64,000 nucleotides of DNA from Congregibacter litoralis KT71 (GCF_000153125.2 NZ_CM002299.1:1116809-1180808), one strand, 5' to 3'; counted from the first letter of the stretch, positions 8,792 through 18,899 are shown. Notes: generated by a model not told the origin, from the sequence alone. Numbers and translations: made by a program.

Positions 8792-9580
8792 TTGGATATG
8801 CAAAAACTGTTTTCCCTGGAAGGACGTGTAGCCCTGGTAACCGGGGGGTCACGAAACCTAGGAAAAACCATTGCGGCGGCCTACATCGCCCAGGGCGCGA
8901 GGGTTTACATCAGTTCCCGGAAAGCTGCGGACTGCGACGCCACCGCCGAGGAACTCGGACCCAATTGTCATTCCTTGCCCCAGGATGTTTCTACCGTCGA
9001 GGGTTGCCAGACTGTGGCAAAGGCCCTGAGTGAACGCGAGGAGAAGCTGGATATTCTGGTGAACAATGCCGGCGCTGCCTGGGGGCAGCCCTTCGAGGAG
9101 TTTCCCGAAAAAGGCTGGGACAAGGTGATGGACCTCAATCTCAAATCACCCTTTTTCCTGACCCAGGCGCTTCACGGGATGTTGAAAGCCGGCGGCGCGA
9201 GTGGTTCTCCGGCCAAGGTCATCAACATTACCTCCATCGATGGCCAGCGTCTGAACCCCTGGGAAACCTACAGCTATCACGCCTCCAAGTCCGGGTTGAT
9301 TTACCTCACCAAGCGCATGGCCGCCCGTCTCGTGAAGGACAATATCATCGTCACCTCCATCGCTCCGGGTGCCTTTGCTTCGGACATGAACAAAGCAGCG
9401 CGAGATCACGGTGAGGAGATTGGCAAGAGTATTCCCCTGGGGCGCATAGGTACCGATGAGGACCTCGCCGGCACGGCGATCTATCTGGCCAGTCGCGCCG
9501 GTGACTATGTCGTGGGAGACACCATCACCATCGATGGTGGCATCGTGCATGCAGCCCTGGGGCAGAGTATCGATGTCTGA
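8792..9580 (+). CDS. SDR family oxidoreductase
   Basis: 262 aa classical short-chain dehydrogenase. It shows the nucleotide-binding TGGSRNLG (about residues 17-24), NNAG, the catalytic Ser in INITSIDG, and YSYHASK with catalytic Tyr and Lys. TTG at 8792 is 7 bases after GGAG and fits better than the ATG at 8798, though either is possible. Sequence and C-terminus (GDTITIDGG) resemble 3-oxoacyl-ACP reductase-like enzymes; substrate unknown. Its end overlaps the GNAT gene by 8 bases. Confidence 0.85.
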   Translation: MDMQKLFSLEGRVALVTGGSRNLGKTIAAAYIAQGARVYISSRKAADCDATAEELGPNCHSLPQDVSTVEGCQTVAKALSEREEKLDILVNNAGAAWGQPFEEFPEKGWDKVMDLNLKSPFFLTQALHGMLKAGGASGSPAKVINITSIDGQRLNPWETYSYHASKSGLIYLTKRMAARLVKDNIIVTSIAPGAFASDMNKAARDHGEEIGKSIPLGRIGTDEDLAGTAIYLASRAGDYVVGDTITIDGGIVHAALGQSIDV

Positions 9581-10175
9581 GGATCTGAGCCGCGAGGGCG
9601 TGGTCACCGTCGCCGAGGCTGAGCGCAGCCGCGTCTTTGCATCCCTTGCGAGCGCCTTTTCCGCCGATCCATTGATGCGCTGGTTTTTTCCCGAGGCGGC
9701 GGATTTTATCAATGCGGCCACCGGTGAGTTCTACGATGCCTTTGGTGGCGGGGCCGTGGGGGCAGCAACGGCCTATCGCACCGCGGGTTTCGAGGGCGCT
9801 GCGCTCTGGTACCCGCCGGGCATGGGTCCCGATGAGGAGCGTCTTGTGGCGAGTATGGCGACGACGGTGCGCCCGGAGATTCATGAAGACTGCCTGGGGC
9901 TGATGGAAGGTATGGAGAAGCACCACCCCGAGGAGGACCATTGGTATCTCGCCGTGCTGGGCGTGGACCACGCCTACCAGGGGCGGGGTTACGGAGCTCA
10001 GCTGATGAAACACGCGCTGACGAAGATCGATGCCCTGGGCATGACCGCCTATCTTGAATCCTCAAATCCCCTGAACATGTCTTTGTATAAACGCCACGGA
10101 TTTGAAGAGATGGGCAGCATCCAGAGCGGTTCGTCGCCGGCGATTGTACCCATGCTCCGTGAGGCCAGAGCTTGA
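9573..10175 (+). CDS. GNAT family N-acetyltransferase
   Basis: 200 aa. The C-terminal half carries the GNAT core: HWYLAVLGVDHAYQGRGYGAQLM, whose QGRGYG forms the acetyl-CoA pyrophosphate loop, then AYLESSNPLNMSLYKRHGFEE. The ATG at 9573 sits inside the end of the SDR gene, and the gene ends in a TTGA overlap with the amidohydrolase start. The three overlapping genes should form one transcript, suggesting a shared pathway; the acceptor substrate is not evident. Confidence 0.85.
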   Translation: MSEDLSREGVVTVAEAERSRVFASLASAFSADPLMRWFFPEAADFINAATGEFYDAFGGGAVGAATAYRTAGFEGAALWYPPGMGPDEERLVASMATTVRPEIHEDCLGLMEGMEKHHPEEDHWYLAVLGVDHAYQGRGYGAQLMKHALTKIDALGMTAYLESSNPLNMSLYKRHGFEEMGSIQSGSSPAIVPMLREARA

Positions 10176-11719
10176 GAGACGTGAGAGACTCGAGCCCGGG
10201 CTTCTCCCGTCGGGGCTTTATTCAAAGCCTTGCCCTGAGCAGCCTTGCGGTGGGCGCAGCACCCGGTGTCGCTGCCACCACGGCGAATAAAAGCGGTCAG
10301 GATCATCAGGCACTGGGCGACAGCTTTGTTGTAGAGGCCGGTTGGATCCTCCGGGAGGCGGGGGGCGAGCTGGAGCTTTTGCGTGACGGCCAGGTGCTGG
10401 TGCGGCGCGGTGTAATCGAAGAGGTGCGCGCTGGTCGTTTCTCCGATGCCTTGCCTCGCCTCAAGTTACCCGATCAGCTGCTTTTACCGGGGCTGATCTC
10501 CGGCCACACTCACTGCTGCAGCGCTACGCCCACCCGGGGGATTATCGAGGGGCCCCGCTCCTACGCCCGCCCCCTGGAACTGGTAGAACAGTTATCCGAT
10601 GACGAAATGGACGCCCTCACGGCGCTGAACCTGGCGGAGCTGTTGCGCTCAGGATGTACCACGCATCTGGAAATGAGCCTGAGCCTCCGACAGGCCGAGA
10701 GTTATGTGCGCTCGGCGGAGCCCTGGGGAGTGCGCGCTTATCCAGGAGCAATGATCCCTGGCATAGAACGGCTCTTTGCCATCTGGTTTCGTGAGAATGA
10801 TCAGGTGCTTATGGATGCGGAGTCCGGCACCCTAGATGAGATCGCGGCCAATCTCGCATTCTGTAAAAAGCATATGGGTAAGGGCGAGGGTCGGATTCTT
10901 CCCATGATGTCTCCTCATGCCTGCGACACCCAGACGCCGGCAACCATGCGTGCGCTGGCATCGGCCGCGAGGGAGCTGGGCACAGGTCTGCATATTCACC
11001 TGTCCCAGGGTCAAAGGGAGACCGATACGGTTAAACGGCTCTGGGGGGTAACACCTACCCAGTGGATGGAGAGCTTTGGCATGCTCGCGGACGGGCCGGT
11101 TTTCGGTGCCCATATGAGCGGTCTTGACTGGGACATCGATCCACCGATTTTGAACAAGCATGGCGTGGTCTATGCCCACTGCCCCTCCGGTGGGGGCGCA
11201 GGGAACGGCACCCAGCCCTATCCCGAAGCGCTCGCCGCGGGTATGGCGGTGAACATCGGCATAGATACCCACTCCAATGACTACATCGAGAATCTCAAGC
11301 TTGCGGTGCTTTACGGCCAGGCCCGTCACGAACTGCTGGGGGAGTGGGATTCCGGGCGAGAGAGCCAGCGGCCAACGGTCTGGAATGCCGTGGAGGGTGC
11401 GACGCGTATTCCCGCAAAAGGTCTGGGCCGCGATGATCTCGGCGTGATTAAAGCCGGTGCCCGGGCAGACCTCATCTCCATAGAGGTGTCGGGCATGCTT
11501 AACGGCACGGGGGCCTTACCTCCGGAGCCCCTCAACAATTTGCTCTACGCCAACGGCCGTATGGTGCGCACGGTCATGACCGATGGGCGCGTGCAGGTGC
11601 ACGACGGAATGTTTGTTGCTGACGACCCTCAGCACATTCTCCGCGATGGCGGTGAAGTCGCCAAAAAGATCTGGCGCCAGCTCGAGGCGGAGGACTGGTT
11701 TACCCCAACGCCGCGCTGA
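10172..11719 (+). CDS. Tat-exported amidohydrolase (ATZ/TRZ-like)
   Basis: 515 aa. The N-terminus SRRGFIQSLALSSLAVGAA is a twin-arginine signal, so the folded, metal-loaded enzyme should be exported. The TIM-barrel amidohydrolase core has the first metal site SGHTHCC, then HIHLSQG, VYAHCPSGG and GIDTHSND. Relatives are cytosine/guanine deaminase-like and chlorohydrolase-like enzymes; a Tat-exported member is less usual. The start is TTG at 10172 overlapping the GNAT stop, or GTG at 10181. Substrate unknown. Confidence 0.82.
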   Translation: MRDVRDSSPGFSRRGFIQSLALSSLAVGAAPGVAATTANKSGQDHQALGDSFVVEAGWILREAGGELELLRDGQVLVRRGVIEEVRAGRFSDALPRLKLPDQLLLPGLISGHTHCCSATPTRGIIEGPRSYARPLELVEQLSDDEMDALTALNLAELLRSGCTTHLEMSLSLRQAESYVRSAEPWGVRAYPGAMIPGIERLFAIWFRENDQVLMDAESGTLDEIAANLAFCKKHMGKGEGRILPMMSPHACDTQTPATMRALASAARELGTGLHIHLSQGQRETDTVKRLWGVTPTQWMESFGMLADGPVFGAHMSGLDWDIDPPILNKHGVVYAHCPSGGGAGNGTQPYPEALAAGMAVNIGIDTHSNDYIENLKLAVLYGQARHELLGEWDSGRESQRPTVWNAVEGATRIPAKGLGRDDLGVIKAGARADLISIEVSGMLNGTGALPPEPLNNLLYANGRMVRTVMTDGRVQVHDGMFVADDPQHILRDGGEVAKKIWRQLEAEDWFTPTPR

Positions 11720-11741
11720 TTACCGCAGTCTGCCGCGCATC

Positions 11742-12722
11742 TTAAGTCTTGTCCCGGGCGAGGAGGTGGCAGGCGCTCTCATGTTCCTGACCCACCGTGC
11801 GCATGTCCGGGTAGAGCTCCCCGCAGCGGGGTTCGGCTACGGGACATCGCGGATGAAAATGACAGCCGCCTGGTGGTGCGATGGGGGAGGGCACATCGCC
11901 CGTGAGCACCTGGCGTTCGTGACTCCGGTGAGGGTCCGGAACCGGGATCGCGGAAATCAGACTTTTTGTATAGGGGTGACTGGCATTCTGGTACAGCGTT
12001 TCCGACGCGGCGGTCTCTACGATGCGTCCCAGATACATGATCGCCACCCGATCCGAGACGTGCTTCACCACGGCCAGGTCGTGGGCAATAAACAGGTAGG
12101 CCAGATTGAATTCCCGCTGGAGCTCGATGAGCAGGTTTAATATCTGACTCTGAATAGAAACGTCCAGCGCCGAGACGGGCTCATCGCAAATGATGAGCTG
12201 GGGATTCAGCGCGATCGCGCGGGCGATGCCGATACGCTGTCGTTGCCCGCCGGAAAATTCGAAGGGGTAACGACTCACGGACCGTGCCGGTAGGCCAACA
12301 ATATTGAGAAGCTCCCGGACCCGTTGCCTGCGTTCGCTGCTGTTGCCACCGACGCCCTGAATGATCATGGGCTCTTCAAGAATTTCGCCCACGGTGTGCC
12401 GCGCGTTCAGGGACTCCATGGGATCCTGAAAAATCATCTGGATGTTCTGGCGAAGGGGACGTAATGCGCGCGGCTTGAGGTGGGTGATGTCCTGCCCCGC
12501 AAAACGGATGCTCCCCGCGGTGGGATCGTAGAGGCGCACGAGGCAGCGTCCGAGGGTGGATTTGCCACAGCCCGACTCACCCACCAGTCCCAGGGTTTCC
12601 CCGGGATTGATATGCAGGGATACCCCGTCCACCGCGCGATTTGCGCGATGGGAGCGCATAAAAATCCCTTCCTTTACCGGGAAATGCATATGCAGATTGT
12701 CGACTTCAAGGAGCGCTGTCAT
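11742..12722 (-). CDS. Peptide ABC transporter ATP-binding protein, OppF-like
   Basis: 326 aa cytoplasmic ATPase. Walker [11 protein letters not shown]-loop [10 protein letters not shown], signature [15 protein letters not shown] and Walker [13 protein letters not shown] are intact. The C-terminal oligopeptide extension has [12 protein letters not shown], a motif shared by OppD/OppF proteins and sometimes holding an Fe-S cluster. It is the last gene of the five-gene importer operon and overlaps the OppD-like gene by 4 bases. Confidence 0.92.
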   Translation of the reverse strand: MTALLEVDNLHMHFPVKEGIFMRSHRANRAVDGVSLHINPGETLGLVGESGCGKSTLGRCLVRLYDPTAGSIRFAGQDITHLKPRALRPLRQNIQMIFQDPMESLNARHTVGEILEEPMIIQGVGGNSSERRQRVRELLNIVGLPARSVSRYPFEFSGGQRQRIGIARAIALNPQLIICDEPVSALDVSIQSQILNLLIELQREFNLAYLFIAHDLAVVKHVSDRVAIMYLGRIVETAASETLYQNASHPYTKSLISAIPVPDPHRSHERQVLTGDVPSPIAPPGGCHFHPRCPVAEPRCGELYPDMRTVGQEHESACHLLARDKT

Positions 12723-13699
12723 AGGGCTTGCCAGTGATGGCAGCTGACTTTATGCATGCCGTCTACAGTCTCCTCGACAGGGGGAGCCTTACGGCACTCC
12801 TCCGTTGAATTGGGGCAGCGATTCTCGAAGCGACATCCTCGTGGTAGGTCGCGAAGAGCCGGCACCATGCCTTCAATGACATTGAGGGTAGATTTTGGCG
12901 TGGTCTCAAGGGTGGGAATCGAGCGAAGGAGTCCCTGGGTGTAGGGATGCGAGGGGTGATCAAAGATATCGTACACCGTGCCTTTCTCCGCCACCTTCCC
13001 CGCATACATCACCACCACCTCGTCGCAGGTTTCGGCGATAACGCCCAGGTCATGGGTGATGAGCATGACGGACATGCCAAGATCCGCCTGCAGTTCTTTT
13101 ATCAACTCAAGAATCTGGGCCTGAATGGTGACATCCAGGGCGGTGGTGGGTTCATCGGCGATGAGCAGAGCAGGACCGCAGGCCAGGGCGATGGCGATAA
13201 CGACGCGCTGGCGCATGCCCCCGGACAGTTGATGGGGATACTCCCCCATGCGTACTTCCGGCGAGGGGATGCCGACCTTGTCCAGAATCTTGATCGCTTC
13301 CTGAAGCGCGTCCTGGCCGCTCAGCCCCTTATGAAGTTTTATCCCCTCCGTGAGTTGCCGGCCGATGGTATGCACGGGATTGAGCGCGGTCATGGGCTCC
13401 TGAAACACCATCCCAATGTCATTGCCGCGGACTTTTTCCATGTCCTCAAAGCTGAGTTTTGCCAGATCCTGTCCTTTCAGACGGATTTCGCCGCCGGCAA
13501 TACGCCCCATGGGTTGGGGAAGGAGGCGCATAATGGAAAGGGCCGTCACGCTCTTACCGCAGCCGGATTCTCCCACGATGCCGACGGTCTTTCCGGGATC
13601 GACGGAAAAGCTGACGCCGTCCACGGCGCGGACAAGCCCCTCGTCCGTGGCAAACTCGGTGATTAGCCCGTCGATCTCCAATAGGGGTGAATCAGCCAA
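12719..13699 (-). CDS. Peptide ABC transporter ATP-binding protein, OppD-like
   Basis: 326 aa. Walker [15 protein letters not shown]-loop [13 protein letters not shown], signature [15 protein letters not shown], Walker [13 protein letters not shown] and the C-terminal [11 protein letters not shown] extension are all present. It pairs with the OppF-like ATPase. In enterobacterial Yej the two ATPases are fused as one YejF; here they are separate genes, as in Opp/Dpp systems. The gene starts 3 bases after the binding-protein stop. Confidence 0.92.
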   Translation of the reverse strand: MADSPLLEIDGLITEFATDEGLVRAVDGVSFSVDPGKTVGIVGESGCGKSVTALSIMRLLPQPMGRIAGGEIRLKGQDLAKLSFEDMEKVRGNDIGMVFQEPMTALNPVHTIGRQLTEGIKLHKGLSGQDALQEAIKILDKVGIPSPEVRMGEYPHQLSGGMRQRVVIAIALACGPALLIADEPTTALDVTIQAQILELIKELQADLGMSVMLITHDLGVIAETCDEVVVMYAGKVAEKGTVYDIFDHPSHPYTQGLLRSIPTLETTPKSTLNVIEGMVPALRDLPRGCRFENRCPNSTEECRKAPPVEETVDGMHKVSCHHWQAL

Positions 13700-13702
13700 C
13701 GG

Positions 13703-15667
13703 TCAGGGCTTCCACTGGTCGTAGACTTGGATCTTAGGCGGGAAGGTTTTGCCCGATTTGCGCGCCTCAAGCACTTCTTTCTTCAGATCCGTATCAATCC
13801 AGTGCACCCACAGATCGTCAATCGTGCTGATGTACCTGTGATTGAAATAGTCGGGATAGCGTATCCATCGCCAGTGACCCAGGCGTAACGACGGCTGGTA
13901 CCACCCCGGAGAAAACGAGGCATGCTCGTGATGCAGGTTCAGGATCTGGTGGGACAGCTCAACCATCTCATCCTTGTCCTGGGAGGCCCGATAGCGGTCA
14001 ATCAGGCCGTCCATCTCAAAATCGGCGAAGGCTTCCAGGTTGTTGGTTTGGGTCTTTAATTCCCGATCCGGATTGATGCTGCCGTCATCCAGGAATGCAT
14101 CATCGTAGGCATTGTCGGAGTGATAGTGCTCCCAGTATCGGGGGTACATCTCAAGAAACCGGCCGAAGGCTACGAGGTGAATCTCGTGCTGTTTTTCCTG
14201 CACCTTTTTCCAGCCCGTGGTGCTGTCGAGAATTTCTATGCGAAGCTCGAGACCTGCCTTCTGGGCCTCCTGTTTGAGAATCGTCATGACGTCGGCAAGG
14301 TTTTCGTAGCCCGTGGACAGGGTAAAGGCGAGCTTCTGGCCTTCAGCGTTTACAAGAATCCCGTCGGGCCCACGCTCGGTAAAACCGGCGGCTGCGAAAT
14401 ACGCCTGGGCTTTGCTGATATCGAACTCCCGGGGCTCAATGCTGGGATCGTTAAACTCAGCAAAGCCCTCATTAGCCGTTTTCAGGCGCGCGGCATCGCC
14501 CCGAAAGTACTGGTCGATGACAAGTTGCCAGTTGCTTGCGTGCTGAACACCCAGGCGCACATTGAGATCGTCGAGAAGAGGCTGGGATGTATTCATCCAG
14601 AGACCGTAAGGGGGACGTGGATATTCGTTGTAGAACACGGATTTTGCGATATAGCCAGCCTGCACGTCAGGATCGGAGTCGGGCAGCTTTTCGTACCAGT
14701 ATTCCGAAAGGGCGAGGCCGAACTGATCGATGTCGCCGCGCTTGAAGGCTTCAAATCGCTTGGGGGTGTCCCGAATGATGTTGAACTGAACGCGATCGGG
14801 ATTGTAGCGATATCGGAAGTGCTTCTTGTCCTTGGCCCACCAGTCCTTGTTACGGGTCAGAACGATAGATCGCCCTTTTTTGAGGTCGCCGTCGCGCAGG
14901 ACGTAGGCGCCGGTGGTGGGCGTAAACCGCCACTGATATCGCTCGAGATAGTCCTCGCCGAGTTCTTTGAAGTGATGGCGGGGACGCGGATGAAGTTCGA
15001 GAACCCTTGAGGCGTAGTCGGGCTTTGCGGACGCCGAGGTAATGGAAAACGTGCGATCGTCGTAGCGGGTGATATTCGTGTACTGCGTGCCGTACCAATT
15101 GTTGTACCAGGGTGCACGAATGTATTCGGATTTATAGAACCAGAACATGAAGAAAAAGTCGTCCGTGGTGACGGGGACTCCGTCAGACCAGGTTGCTGCT
15201 GGATCGAGTTTCACATAGACCGTCGATGTCTCGGGATCCAGGGCCCAGGACTCTGCCAGGGCCGGGTAGAACTCCCGCTCGTCGGGGTGCAAATGGGCGA
15301 TGAGCGTTACGACATTATCCAGAATATAGGGCCGAAAAGCGCCGTTTGAATCCGGCCCGGCGGTGCGCAGGGTTCGCGGAAAATCCGGCAGGGCAATGTA
15401 TCGCGTGCCACCTTTTTTGGCCTCGGGCGAACCAATTTCCGGCAGATCTGCACCATTTTCCCAGACCAGGTCAGCGGGGAGATCGTCGAGGGTCTTAAAC
15501 CGGTAGAAGTCGGGTTCGGCGGCGTAGTCTGCCTCAACTTCTGCGGTGTTATCGATCGTTGCGGAGGCGGCGTCGCTCTCGCCACCGCCACCGCTTTCCC
15601 CGCCGCAGCCTGCCAGGAAAAGCGCTGCAAGCATTAGCAGCCATTTAGATGAGGGTCGTTGTTTCAT
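13703..15667 (-). CDS. yejA: YejA-like extracellular peptide-binding lipoprotein (SBP family 5)
   Basis: 654 aa. A signal peptide ends in the lipobox LFLAGC (Cys at about residue 21), followed by a Gly/Ser-rich linker and a family 5 binding domain. VWENGADLPEIGSPEAKKGG and ALPDFPRTLRTAGPDSN are characteristic of the YejA/microcin C-importer type rather than OppA. It should be tethered to the inner membrane and deliver oligopeptides to YejBE. It lies third in the operon, after both permeases, with a 21-base gap. Confidence 0.87.
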   Translation of the reverse strand: MKQRPSSKWLLMLAALFLAGCGGESGGGGESDAASATIDNTAEVEADYAAEPDFYRFKTLDDLPADLVWENGADLPEIGSPEAKKGGTRYIALPDFPRTLRTAGPDSNGAFRPYILDNVVTLIAHLHPDEREFYPALAESWALDPETSTVYVKLDPAATWSDGVPVTTDDFFFMFWFYKSEYIRAPWYNNWYGTQYTNITRYDDRTFSITSASAKPDYASRVLELHPRPRHHFKELGEDYLERYQWRFTPTTGAYVLRDGDLKKGRSIVLTRNKDWWAKDKKHFRYRYNPDRVQFNIIRDTPKRFEAFKRGDIDQFGLALSEYWYEKLPDSDPDVQAGYIAKSVFYNEYPRPPYGLWMNTSQPLLDDLNVRLGVQHASNWQLVIDQYFRGDAARLKTANEGFAEFNDPSIEPREFDISKAQAYFAAAGFTERGPDGILVNAEGQKLAFTLSTGYENLADVMTILKQEAQKAGLELRIEILDSTTGWKKVQEKQHEIHLVAFGRFLEMYPRYWEHYHSDNAYDDAFLDDGSINPDRELKTQTNNLEAFADFEMDGLIDRYRASQDKDEMVELSHQILNLHHEHASFSPGWYQPSLRLGHWRWIRYPDYFNHRYISTIDDLWVHWIDTDLKKEVLEARKSGKTFPPKIQVYDQWKP

Positions 15668-15688
15668 AGACAGTGCTCTTAGCGTTGC

Positions 15689-16756
15689 TCAGCGATAGAT
15701 GGAATAGGTTTTAGGGTCGAAGGATTCGCGCACCGCCTCGCCCACAAAGGTGACAAGAGTCAGCAGTGCCACCAGGGTGCCAAAGGCCGAAATCACGATC
15801 CAGGGCGCCGTGCGTAAATTGGCCGTGCCCTGCTTTAACAGTTCTCCCAGGCTCGGCGTGGGCGGGGGCAGACCAAAGCCCAAAAAATCCAGCGCGGTTA
15901 TCGCAGACACGGCGCCGACGATGGTAAAGGGCATAAAGGTCACCAGGGTCGATAGTACGTTGGGCAGTATGTGTTTGAAAATGATGCGCGAGTCCGAGGC
16001 GCCGATAACCCGCGCGGCGGCAACATAGTCGCGGGCTTTTTCCTTATAGGTTTCCGTGCGCATGTAGTAGGTCATACCCGTCCAGGAGAACAGCACCATC
16101 ACCGCCAGGAGGATTGCGATGCGCGTGGGCACCGAAAACGCAGCGGGAATGACGGAGAAGATGATGATCACCATGTAGAGAAACGGAACGTTGGACCAGA
16201 TTTCGATAAGTCTCTGAAACAAGAGATCAAAGACGCCGCCGAAGTAGCCCATGGAGCAACCGATAGCGATGCCGATGAGGTACACCGACAACATGAAGCC
16301 GATGGAGAAAATCAGCGCGATCCGGGTGCCGTAAAACAGACGCGCCAGAATATCCCGGCTGGTGGTATCGGTGCCGAGGTAGTGCTGCTGAGCCGCGTTG
16401 GGTGCCAGGGGTGTGAAAATGCCCCCGGGCGCATGGTTTTCAAAGGCGTTATAGGGCACGAGGGGCATGAGGAGCCAGTTCCCGCTGCCATCGGCCGCGA
16501 ACTTTTCCTTCAGGTCGCGGTAGTTCACCTCGTAGTCATAGTCGAGACCAAAGTCGGTGCCGGGATGAAAAGCCGTATAGGTAGGGAAGTACAGCTCGCC
16601 CTCGTAACTGACCACGAGTGCACGGCTGTTGATCAGGAGCTCTCCAAAGGCAAGGAGAACCATGAGGCCCGCAAGAATCAGAAAACTGTAGTACCCGCGT
16701 TTTATCTGACGAAAACGGCGGAGCTTCTTGAGGGTCTGGGGATTGAGGTTCAGCAT
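15689..16756 (-). CDS. yejE: YejE-like ABC transporter permease
   Basis: 355 aa. After the first helix (about residues 22-40) comes the large periplasmic insertion typical of YejE (ELYFPTYTAFHPGTDFGLDYDY and LGTDTTSRDILARLFYG). The BPD_transp_1 domain follows, with five more helices and an EAA loop near AARVIGASDSRIIFKHILPN. It forms the channel with YejB. It starts 3 bases after yejB. Confidence 0.9.
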   Translation of the reverse strand: MLNLNPQTLKKLRRFRQIKRGYYSFLILAGLMVLLAFGELLINSRALVVSYEGELYFPTYTAFHPGTDFGLDYDYEVNYRDLKEKFAADGSGNWLLMPLVPYNAFENHAPGGIFTPLAPNAAQQHYLGTDTTSRDILARLFYGTRIALIFSIGFMLSVYLIGIAIGCSMGYFGGVFDLLFQRLIEIWSNVPFLYMVIIIFSVIPAAFSVPTRIAILLAVMVLFSWTGMTYYMRTETYKEKARDYVAAARVIGASDSRIIFKHILPNVLSTLVTFMPFTIVGAVSAITALDFLGFGLPPPTPSLGELLKQGTANLRTAPWIVISAFGTLVALLTLVTFVGEAVRESFDPKTYSIYR

Positions 16757-16759
16757 AAT

Positions 16760-17776
16760 TCAGCTGAAACGTATCCGGGGGTCGACGAGAGCGACGAGCA
16801 CATCGGAGATGATATTGCCGATGAGCAGAAGCAGACTCGCGAGAAGAACGACCCCCATGACCACCGGGTAGTCCCTGTCCAGTATTGAACTGAGGCCCAG
16901 AAGACCAAAGCCGTCGATGTCAAAAATCGTCTCGATAAGAAAGGAACCGCCAACCAGGAGCGTAATGTTCTGCCCGAAGGTGGTGGCGATGGGGATCAGG
17001 GAGTTGCGCATGGCATGGCGGGTAACGGATTTTCGGAACGACACGCCCTTGGCTACGGCGGTGCGGATGTAGTCCGCCGCGAGATTGTCCATGAGATGAT
17101 TTTTGAGGAGCAGGGTGACCAGGGCAAAACTGCCCACCAGGTAACAGATCAGGGGCAGGAGCGAGTGGTTAATCAAATCCAGCGCTTTTTCCATTGTGCT
17201 CAGTTCGCCGTAGTTAAAGCTGACGAATCCCCCCATGGGAAACCACTCGAGACGCACGGCAAAGAAAAGAATGAGCAGTGAACCCAGGGCATAGCCGGGA
17301 ATAGCATAGCCGACAAAAATCAAAAGAGAGGACAGGTTGTCGACAAAGGTGCGGTGGCGAATGGCCTTGAGGATTCCAAGGGGGATACACACCACATAGG
17401 TAAGAATCAGCGTCACCACCCCGTAATAAACTGATACGGGAAACCGCTCCTTGATAACGTCCCATACGGGTTCGTTGTACCGATAGGAGGATCCCAGGTC
17501 TCCCGTGACGACCTTGCCCAGCCACTCGGCGTAGCTCTGGAGGATGGGTTTATCGAATCCGTAATACTCTTTGAGCGCCTCTAGCTGCTCGTCAGAAATC
17601 GCCATACCCTGTCCGGCCATCTGGCCGCCGCCGGCCTGACTCATCTGCTGGGTCTCCATGATCGCGCGTTCAAGAGGTCCCCCCGGGACCAGCCGCGTGA
17701 TCGCGAAAACAATAATGGTGACGCCCAGCAGGGTGGGCGGAATCAACAGCAGACGCCGTAAAAAGTAGTCGCGCAT
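16760..17776 (-). CDS. yejB: YejB-like ABC transporter permease
   Basis: 338 aa. RRLLLIPPTLLGVTIIVFAITRLVPGGP is the standard OppB/YejB N-terminal helix. A periplasmic loop with the YejB-type insertion (METQQMSQAGGGQMAGQ, then EQLEALKEYYGFDKP) comes next, followed by the permease core with the EAA-like AVAKGVSFRKSVTRHAMRNS. It is the first gene of the operon yejB-yejE-yejA-ATPase-ATPase. Yej systems import peptides, and microcin C in Escherichia coli. Confidence 0.9.
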   Translation of the reverse strand: MRDYFLRRLLLIPPTLLGVTIIVFAITRLVPGGPLERAIMETQQMSQAGGGQMAGQGMAISDEQLEALKEYYGFDKPILQSYAEWLGKVVTGDLGSSYRYNEPVWDVIKERFPVSVYYGVVTLILTYVVCIPLGILKAIRHRTFVDNLSSLLIFVGYAIPGYALGSLLILFFAVRLEWFPMGGFVSFNYGELSTMEKALDLINHSLLPLICYLVGSFALVTLLLKNHLMDNLAADYIRTAVAKGVSFRKSVTRHAMRNSLIPIATTFGQNITLLVGGSFLIETIFDIDGFGLLGLSSILDRDYPVVMGVVLLASLLLLIGNIISDVLVALVDPRIRFS

Positions 17777-17968
17777 CAGGTGAAGCGAACTTTGCGTTTA
17801 AGGAAAGAAAGGCGACGTTACAGCGCTCTTCGACTTGGCGCAAGAACGAGTCCTCCCGCGAAAGCCTTTAGATTTTGGGAGTCACCCCATCGTAGTCCGG
17901 GACGTGATATGGCAGAGTGCGCATCTCTGGTAAAGCAGCTGCAACAGGAACCCGATCTACCCTAGCTC

Positions 17969-18868
17969 ATGAAAACACCCAAGCGCCTCCAACCTCTTGT
18001 GGAAGAGGGAATCATCGACGAAGTGATCAGCCCCCTGATGAGCGGCAAAGAGGCCGACGTCTTTATCGTGCGGAGCGCCGGCGAGCTCCGCTGCGCCAAA
18101 ATTTATAAGGATGCGGTGAAGCGCAGTTTCAAGAAAGCGGTGCAGTACACCGAGGGGCGCAAGGTACGGAACAGTCGTCGCGCTCGCGCCATGGAAAAGG
18201 GCTCGAAATTCGGGCGCAAGCAGCAGGAGGAGACCTGGCAGAACGCTGAGGTGGACGCCCTCTATCGCCTCGCGCGGGCCGAGGTGCGCGTTCCCCAGCC
18301 CTACGGCTGCTTTGATGGCGTGCTTTTGATGGAACTGGTCACCGATGAGGACGGCGATGTCGCGCCACGCCTCAATGACGTGACCATGTCAGCGGAGCAG
18401 GCGCGGGAGGATCATGCGCTGATGATGCAATATGTGCTGCGCATGCTCGCTGCGGGTCTGATCCACGGCGACTTGTCGGAGTTCAATATTCTGGTGGACG
18501 AAGATGGCCCGGTGATCATTGATCTGCCCCAGGCCGTGGATGCCGCCGGCAACAATAACGCCCAGTCCATGCTGACCCGTGATATACGGAATGTCACCGA
18601 GTACTACGCGCAGTTTGCGCCGGATTTGCTCGATACCCACTATGCCGAAGAGCTCTGGGGCTTGTTTGAAGAAGGCGATCTGAACCCGGAGCAAACGCTC
18701 ACGGGCCTGGCGGAGCTGGACACCCACGAAGCGGACACGGACTCGGTGATGGCCGAGATTCGCGCCGTGCTCGCCGAGGAGGAAGCGCGGCAGCGGCGAC
18801 TCAAAGCCGCCGAGAGCGACGAAGAACCGGAAAGAGAGCCCGGGGAGGGCTACGATCAGGGGGCTTAA
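17969..18868 (+). CDS. RIO1-type serine/threonine protein kinase
   Basis: 299 aa. The ATP-binding part has the RIO signature SGKEADVFIV and the ordering Lys in LRCAKIYKD. A flexible basic loop (YTEGRKVRNSRRARAMEKGS), the catalytic HGDLSEFNILV and the metal-binding IIDLPQAVD follow. The acidic C-terminal tail is rich in Glu and Arg. The protein resembles PA4780-like bacterial RIO kinases; the substrate is unknown. It stands alone, about 100 bases before the DEAD-box helicase and on the same strand. Confidence 0.87.
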   Translation: MKTPKRLQPLVEEGIIDEVISPLMSGKEADVFIVRSAGELRCAKIYKDAVKRSFKKAVQYTEGRKVRNSRRARAMEKGSKFGRKQQEETWQNAEVDALYRLARAEVRVPQPYGCFDGVLLMELVTDEDGDVAPRLNDVTMSAEQAREDHALMMQYVLRMLAAGLIHGDLSEFNILVDEDGPVIIDLPQAVDAAGNNNAQSMLTRDIRNVTEYYAQFAPDLLDTHYAEELWGLFEEGDLNPEQTLTGLAELDTHEADTDSVMAEIRAVLAEEEARQRRLKAAESDEEPEREPGEGYDQGA

Positions 18869-18899
18869 TTAGTCACAACTCTCGGAGAGCCTTAGCTTG

